This document shows positions 59,232 through 64,000 of a DNA stretch of 64,000 nt, in pieces. This DNA is from Oscillospiraceae bacterium (GTDB lineage Bacteria > Bacillota > Clostridia > Lachnospirales > Lachnospiraceae): NCBI GenBank assembly GCA_021771715.1, contig JAETOO010000001.1:310001-374000 (forward strand). The letters run 5' to 3'. The notes under the pieces were generated by a model that saw nothing but the letters and a program-made list of their open reading frames with translations, did not search any database and had not been told where the DNA came from. The position numbers and the translations under genes were made by a program. Every line of letters starts with the position of its first letter. Within the stretch, counting starts at the first letter, position 1.

Positions 59232-62200
59232 TTACAGCGAGAGCTTTACCGTCAGAATCTCGTACGGCCGCAGCTCCAGAAGCACGGAGTTCTCCTCCGC
59301 CTGAAGCGCTCGCTCCTTGTGTTCCAGCATATCGCACTCCCAGGCGGCTGCAATCCGTCTTGCACACGTCAGGCGCACCTGCGTTCTGCTGTTGAACATT
59401 TCATACAATCTCACCACCACGGAGTCATCGTCCTCCGCCAGCTTGACCACTTCCGCGATCACATTCTCCTTGTCGAGCCGGATCAGAGAGTCCTCCTGTG
59501 GCCCCTCTCCCCCGACATCCGGCCTGATCCGGCCAAACAGCGGGTTGTTAAACAGGTACGCCTGTCTGACCGTCCCCGCTTCCCGCCATCCGCCCTCATG
59601 GAGCCGGATCGAGTAAGAACATTCATGGTATTCCTTGTCGGCCTCCGGGTTCGGATAGGTCGCCGATTTCAGCATGGTCAGCCCGATCCTTCCGTCATGA
59701 ATGTCACATCCGTACTTGCAGTCGTTCAGCACGCTGACCCCATAGCCATGCTCGGAGAGATCTATCCACTTGTGCGCACAGACCTCAAACTTCGCCTGGT
59801 CCCAGGACGTATTCACATGCGTGGGGCGCTCGATGTTTCCATACTGGATTTCATAGGATGCGCGCTCCGCATGGATATCCACCGGGATATAGCACCGAAG
59901 CAGGACGTTTTTCTCTCTCCAGTCAATCCGGTTCGCGATGTCAATTCTGAGCGCATCCGGGTAGAAGATCAGATCCTGCTCGATGGCGGAGCTCAGATAG
60001 CGGCGGCTGATCCGCAGCACGGTCCGTACCGGGCCGTTTTCTACCACCTCGATCCGGTCCGCTGCGCCGAGCTCCCACGCCTTTTCCGTGTAGTAGTCAT
60101 TGATGTCCCACGCATCGTAATTGTGCGGCCGGTCCTCATACGTCACGAGCTGGTTTGCCCCCATCCCGTGCGGCACTACCTCTCTGCCGTGCACCTTGTC
60201 GTAAATGGAGGTGAGCTGTCCCCTTTCATCCCAGATCACCCGCAGGGAGTTGGTCTCGATGGAATTCGTTCCGACGCTCGCGGCCGAAGCCCTCTTTGAG
60301 ACAGATGAGCGCTCCGCCTCTCTGACGGAGAGCACCTTGTAGCCCCGGGGCGGCACCTGATCCACCCGAACCGCCCAGCGCCCGTCCGCGGTTCTCTGGA
60401 GCGGACACTCCTTTTCCCCGTCAGTAACCACCGGGCACGAAATGCCGGGAAGCTCCGTATACACATAGTCAGAGCCCGCAAAGCTGTTCGGATTCCACAC
60501 GATCAGGCTGCCCGGATCTCTGCCGATTTTCCGCTCCAGCAGCTCCAGAGCGGCGGTCAAAAGCTTCTGCCCTCTCTCGAACACCGCCTCGTACTCGCGT
60601 CTGGAATCCTCATACACCGCTTGAATCGCGGAGCCCGGCAGAATATCGTGGAACTGATTCTTCAACACCGTCTGCCACAGCTCATTGATCTCCGCTCTTG
60701 GATAATCAGCCCCCAGCCAGAGCTTTGCCAGCGTGCAGAAAAATTCGATGTTCTGCAGCAGAAACTCTGCTCTGCGGTTATACTTTTTATTCCGCGCCAT
60801 AGAGGTGTACGTCCCGCGATGGTACTCCAGGTACAATTCTCCCACCCATCTTGGCAGTTCCTTTTTCCCGGCGGTCTCCCGCTCCAGCTCGTGAAAGAAC
60901 TCTGCCGCGGTCGATGTCCTGGTGGCCGGACAGCCCGGTATGCCTCTTGACAGGCGACGCTGATTTTCCAGCATCTCTTGGGTGGTTCCGCCGCCCCCGT
61001 CCCCATATCCGTAGCACATCAGAATGCTCTTGTTCAGCGACTTTTGGCTGTAGCGCTTCCAGCCGCCCATGATCTGCGACGGATTCATCATTCCGTTGTA
61101 GGTCGTAAAGAAGTCGGTCCGCTTCTTCCTGTTTCCCTCCACCGCGCTCTGCCCTGCAAAGTCCCTGGCGGTGATAAAGTGGGTCAGAATCTCGGTCCCG
61201 TCTATCCCTCTCCACAGGAAGGTGTCATACGGCATCCGGTTCGTCTCATTCCAGCTGATCTTCGTCGTCATGAAATAGCGGATTCCGCATTTTTTCATGA
61301 TCTGCGGGAGCGCAGCCGAATACCCGAAGACGTCCGGCAGCCACAGAATTTCATTCTTGCGGCCAAACTCCTTCTCGAAGAACCTGGTTCCAAATAGAAA
61401 CTGTCTGACGAGCGACTCCCCGGATGTGACATTGCAGTCGGCCTCCACAAACATGCCGCCCTCCGGCTCCCACACGCCCTCCTTTACCTTCTGCCTGATC
61501 TGCTCGTAGAGCTCCGGCGCATGTTTTTTCACAAACAGGTACAGCTGAGGCTGGCTCGACATGAACCGGTATTCCGGATACCGGCGCATCAGCTCCAGCA
61601 CCGTCGCAAAACTCCGCACGGCCTTCTCCTCGGTCACGGCCAGCGGCCACAGCCAAGCGATGTCGATATGCGTATGCCCCACGGCATACACGCTCTGCCG
61701 GGAATGTCCGCACTGCGTCTCATAAAACCCGCATCGGATGGACTGCTGTGCCTCCCGCAGGCTCGCGTAGAACTGCTCCGAGTACACCTCCCGGAAATCC
61801 ACGCAGTTCAGAGAGTTCGTGAGGGCCTCCTGAATCAGCATGGCCTCCTCCGTCTCCGGGTCCAGCAGCTCCAGCACCTGGCAGGGAACCCAGACATCAT
61901 AGTAGTACGCTTCAATCTCTCTGTGCAGCACCTTTCGCTGTACCCGCATGATCAGATTCTCGTTCTCCGGCCCGGTGAAGGCAGACAGCTCCACCCGGAA
62001 TTTCTGTCCCGGGACGGCCGACTCGGTCAAAAGGATCTCCCTGTGGTTCACATCCAGCCCCTGCCGGGTCTCCCCGTCCACGAAAGCCAGAAACTGCGGA
62101 TTGTTCGCATCCCACTCGCCTTCCCTGCCCGTCGTAATCTCCAGCACAACCGTCTCGCCCTCTAACTCCCCGGGAATCACCGTCTCAAACCGGAACCAGT

Positions 62201-62393
62201 AATACTCGCTGTCGCCTCCCCAGCTGAGCCTCTCATCCAGGAGCGCCCACTCTCTCTTTTCCGAATCAGGGGCCTGACTTTCTCTCTCCTCTGTCTTGAT
62301 CCAATACACCGGAGACACGGTTTCCGCGTCCGAACAAATCAGCTGACCAAGGCACGAGATCAGTTTTTGATTTCTTGCATCTATAAAACTCAT
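59232..62393 (-). CDS. GH38 alpha-mannosidase, long form
   Basis: A 1053-residue enzyme. An N-terminal beta-sandwich (about 1-230) comes before the catalytic barrel with VGHTHIDIAWLWPL (His242, Asp244) and GMFVEADCNVTSGES (nucleophile Asp319), then LWLPDVFGYSAALPQIMKKC. No signal peptide. The plan is that of the long bacterial and yeast-vacuole type, different from the 802-residue GH38 at 24.2 kb. GAGAGGGTATTCT precedes the ATG at 62393. It follows the uroporphyrinogen-decarboxylase-like gene. Confidence 0.93.
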   Translation of the reverse strand: MSFIDARNQKLISCLGQLICSDAETVSPVYWIKTEERESQAPDSEKREWALLDERLSWGGDSEYYWFRFETVIPGELEGETVVLEITTGREGEWDANNPQFLAFVDGETRQGLDVNHREILLTESAVPGQKFRVELSAFTGPENENLIMRVQRKVLHREIEAYYYDVWVPCQVLELLDPETEEAMLIQEALTNSLNCVDFREVYSEQFYASLREAQQSIRCGFYETQCGHSRQSVYAVGHTHIDIAWLWPLAVTEEKAVRSFATVLELMRRYPEYRFMSSQPQLYLFVKKHAPELYEQIRQKVKEGVWEPEGGMFVEADCNVTSGESLVRQFLFGTRFFEKEFGRKNEILWLPDVFGYSAALPQIMKKCGIRYFMTTKISWNETNRMPYDTFLWRGIDGTEILTHFITARDFAGQSAVEGNRKKRTDFFTTYNGMMNPSQIMGGWKRYSQKSLNKSILMCYGYGDGGGGTTQEMLENQRRLSRGIPGCPATRTSTAAEFFHELERETAGKKELPRWVGELYLEYHRGTYTSMARNKKYNRRAEFLLQNIEFFCTLAKLWLGADYPRAEINELWQTVLKNQFHDILPGSAIQAVYEDSRREYEAVFERGQKLLTAALELLERKIGRDPGSLIVWNPNSFAGSDYVYTELPGISCPVVTDGEKECPLQRTADGRWAVRVDQVPPRGYKVLSVREAERSSVSKRASAASVGTNSIETNSLRVIWDERGQLTSIYDKVHGREVVPHGMGANQLVTYEDRPHNYDAWDINDYYTEKAWELGAADRIEVVENGPVRTVLRISRRYLSSAIEQDLIFYPDALRIDIANRIDWREKNVLLRCYIPVDIHAERASYEIQYGNIERPTHVNTSWDQAKFEVCAHKWIDLSEHGYGVSVLNDCKYGCDIHDGRIGLTMLKSATYPNPEADKEYHECSYSIRLHEGGWREAGTVRQAYLFNNPLFGRIRPDVGGEGPQEDSLIRLDKENVIAEVVKLAEDDDSVVVRLYEMFNSRTQVRLTCARRIAAAWECDMLEHKERALQAEENSVLLELRPYEILTVKLSL

Positions 62394-62478
62394 AGAATAC
62401 CCTCTCTTTTTCTCCATGTTTCGCCTGCCGCACCCGCACAGCGCCCGTGCGGAAGAAAGCGGCCCCTCGGTTCCGGCC

Positions 62479-63750
62479 TTACCTCAGCGTTCTCCCCGTC
62501 ACTTCCTCGTACATCGCGATCAGGTTCTCCGGCGGCACGTTGGCGACGATGTTGTGGATCGTGTTGAACACGAAGCCGCCGTCCTTGCCGAACACGTCCA
62601 CCCGCTCGCGCACCTGCTCGCGGACTTCCTCGGGCGTTCCGAACGGCAGCGTGCGCTGTGTGTCGACGCCGCCGCCCCAGAACGTAAATTTATCGCCGTA
62701 GTTCTCCTTCAGCCGGTGCAGATCCATGCCGTCCGCCGAGAGCTGCACCGGATTCAGGCAGTCGAGGCCCATCTCGGCAAAGTCATCCAGCAGATCGTAG
62801 ACGCCGCCGCACGTGTGGTAGAAGGTCTTCCACGTCGTGTGCGTGTGCACCCAGTCGTTGATCTCCTTGTAGAACGGCTTGTAGAGCTCGCGGAACGTAT
62901 CCTTGCCCAGCATCAGGCCGCGCTGGTTGCCGAAGTCGGTGCCGGAGATCCAGACGACCTGGATCCGCTCGCCGACCGCCTGATGGTAGATCTCCAGGTT
63001 TTTCAGCATGATATCCGTCTGATAGCGGAAGACTGCCTTCACATAGTCCGGGTACAGCTTCTGCGCCATCAGCCAGTCGTCCACCCGGCGGATTCCGCGC
63101 GGGTGATCGACCGCCGGTCCCGGCACGACCGCGGCATCGCCCAGCGCGCCGCCGCCCAGCATCCCGACGATCCCGTACTCTGTGTTCTCGTACAGCTCCT
63201 TCGACGTCTTCTCCCAGTGCCTTGCCTCCTCGTCGCTCATCACCGCGAAGTCGTCCTTGAAGTCCTCGAGCGGCGTCAGATCCTCCTCGTCGAGGTCAAA
63301 ATCAAACGGCTCCCGCGGCGCGGCGTCGAAGAAGGAGCCGCCCTTGGGCATCATCGCGCTGTACTCGGCACTGCGGTTGCCGTGCGGGTAGACCCACTTC
63401 GTCCCGCGCTCGTCCACATCGTACTCAAAGCCGCCGCCCATCCAGACCGGCGTTCCGTCATCCATCTCCCACGGCTTCCAGTCCTGATTCTTGTAACCGT
63501 AGAAATTTCCGATATTAAAAAGGCCGACCACGTCACAGCCAAGACGCTGCCGCAGGTCCTCCTCCACCTCGCCGAGCAGCTGTCCCGGCTCAATAATCTT
63601 CACCCGGTGCTGATCCAGCCCCAGCGCCCCGCGCAGACGGTACAGGGTACTTGCATTAATCCCCGTCTGGGACGTAGCCCCCAGATCCAGGACGGTGCGG
63701 TCCGTCGGCTGATGGTTCAGCGTCGCAATTAAACGTTCTCTTCCATTCAT
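62479..63750 (-). CDS. Uroporphyrinogen-decarboxylase-family protein
   Basis: A 423-residue TIM-barrel protein of the UroD/MtaA superfamily, in a group often found beside glycoside hydrolases and not in haem loci. MNGRERLIATLNHQPTDRTV, WISGTDFGNQRGLMLG, YKPFYKEINDWVHTHTTWKT, HTCGGVYDLLDDFAEMGLDCLNPVQ, and FWGGGVDTQRTLPFGTPEEV are its landmarks. The HxCG motif could bind zinc, as in cobalamin methyltransferases. The function is unknown. Confidence 0.82.
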   Translation of the reverse strand: MNGRERLIATLNHQPTDRTVLDLGATSQTGINASTLYRLRGALGLDQHRVKIIEPGQLLGEVEEDLRQRLGCDVVGLFNIGNFYGYKNQDWKPWEMDDGTPVWMGGGFEYDVDERGTKWVYPHGNRSAEYSAMMPKGGSFFDAAPREPFDFDLDEEDLTPLEDFKDDFAVMSDEEARHWEKTSKELYENTEYGIVGMLGGGALGDAAVVPGPAVDHPRGIRRVDDWLMAQKLYPDYVKAVFRYQTDIMLKNLEIYHQAVGERIQVVWISGTDFGNQRGLMLGKDTFRELYKPFYKEINDWVHTHTTWKTFYHTCGGVYDLLDDFAEMGLDCLNPVQLSADGMDLHRLKENYGDKFTFWGGGVDTQRTLPFGTPEEVREQVRERVDVFGKDGGFVFNTIHNIVANVPPENLIAMYEEVTGRTLR

Positions 63751-63778
63751 GAAACTATCCCATCCTTCTCACTTTTTT

Positions 63779-63798
63779 TACAGTTTGGCCATGCATAA
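63779..63798 (+). repeat. End-motif relative of the 283-bp element
   Basis: TACAGTTTGGCCATGCATAA resembles the end sequence TACAGTTCAGCCATGCAT of the 4541-4823 element. It is followed by a short run TTTTACAG that overlaps the next gene's stop. Confidence 0.4.
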
Positions 63799-63801
63799 CT
63801 T

Positions 63802-64000
63802 TTACAGCACCCGATCCCCGTCTGGCCGGTACACCTGAACCTCTGCCTCCTCTGTCCCGGCCGGCAGCTGCACCGCGCACTGCTCTCCCGGCTTCAGATC
63901 CGGGATCGGTATCCGCTCCTCATTCACAGTCAGATAGTAGCCCTTCACCGCATAGCACGGGAAGTCCGACCGGCAGCTCAGCGTGAGCTCCTGCCCCCTC
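63802..64000 (-). CDS. C-terminal end of an unidentified protein (5' part beyond the window)
   Basis: The last 65 codons of a gene whose start lies to the right. The visible end (DFPCYAVKGYYLTVNEERIP ... PDLKPGEQCAVQLPAGTEEA ... VYRPDGDRVL) alternates like a beta-sandwich domain, such as ends GH2-type and other glycoside hydrolases. It is upstream of the UroD-like and GH38 genes on the same strand. Confidence 0.6.
   Translation of the reverse strand, partial: RGQELTLSCRSDFPCYAVKGYYLTVNEERIPIPDLKPGEQCAVQLPAGTEEAEVQVYRPDGDRVL

Overview
The window looks like the chromosome of a spore-forming, moderately GC-rich Lachnospiraceae-type Clostridium (Bacillota). The basis is the order mazG - HU - rqcP - yabP - yabQ - divIC - SpoIIE-type phosphatase - tilS on the minus strand, a CotS-family kinase, many CUT1-type sugar ABC transporters, and several plant- or host-glycan hydrolases (GH38 twice, GH120, GH127). 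No rRNA, tRNA, CRISPR array, prophage or intact transposase was seen.

Layout. 1-8 kb: the conserved sporulation/division/translation block and a phosphohexomutase. 8-10 kb: CotS-like kinase and HAD phosphatase. 10.2-12.1 kb: AT-richer two-gene module (ABC-type ATPase plus DUF4276/TOPRIM-like partner), probably anti-phage. 12.2-21.6 kb: a minus-strand run that starts with an ECF sigma factor and a membrane anti-sigma-like protein, then three solute-binding-like proteins, two permeases and a small exported protein. 22-24 kb (+): TetR regulator with an ABC-2 exporter. 24.2-33.4 kb: AT-richer alpha-mannoside locus (GH38, two permeases, binding protein, SIS isomerase, ROK kinase) divergent from a ROK repressor. 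33.6-38.5 kb: heterodimeric ABC exporter, a strongly signalled 29-codon gene and an exported peptidoglycan-binding protein. 38.7-53.9 kb: hydroxypyruvate isomerase-like protein, GH127, a DUF1703 ATPase/nuclease, split chromate transporter, MATE pump, LarB, GNAT, GH120, CinA-type amidase, UvrC, GreA. 54.2-56.3 kb: a second ATPase plus TOPRIM-like module, flanked by decayed tails of an Rpn-like gene. 56.9-64 kb: TipA-type MerR regulator, MATE pump, second GH38, uroporphyrinogen-decarboxylase-like protein and the end of a gene that continues past the window.

Two themes stand out. First, short tandem repeats are very dense: at least ten arrays in 64 kb. Those inside genes have units divisible by three (27, 33, 36, 48, 75 nt). 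Several between genes do not (38, 53-54, 55 nt). They lengthen the N-terminus of UvrC and perhaps TilS, interrupt LarB, decorate two binding proteins, and supply the ribosome-binding site of a tetR gene. Second, there are structured intergenic elements: a 283-bp multi-armed inverted repeat at 4541-4823 with two arms of identical geometry that differ only by compensated base-pair changes, and two copies of a 94-bp hairpin element at 24060 and 57728. The best candidates for undescribed biology are the two ATPase/TOPRIM-like modules, the 29-codon gene, the multi-armed element and the repeat-expansion process.
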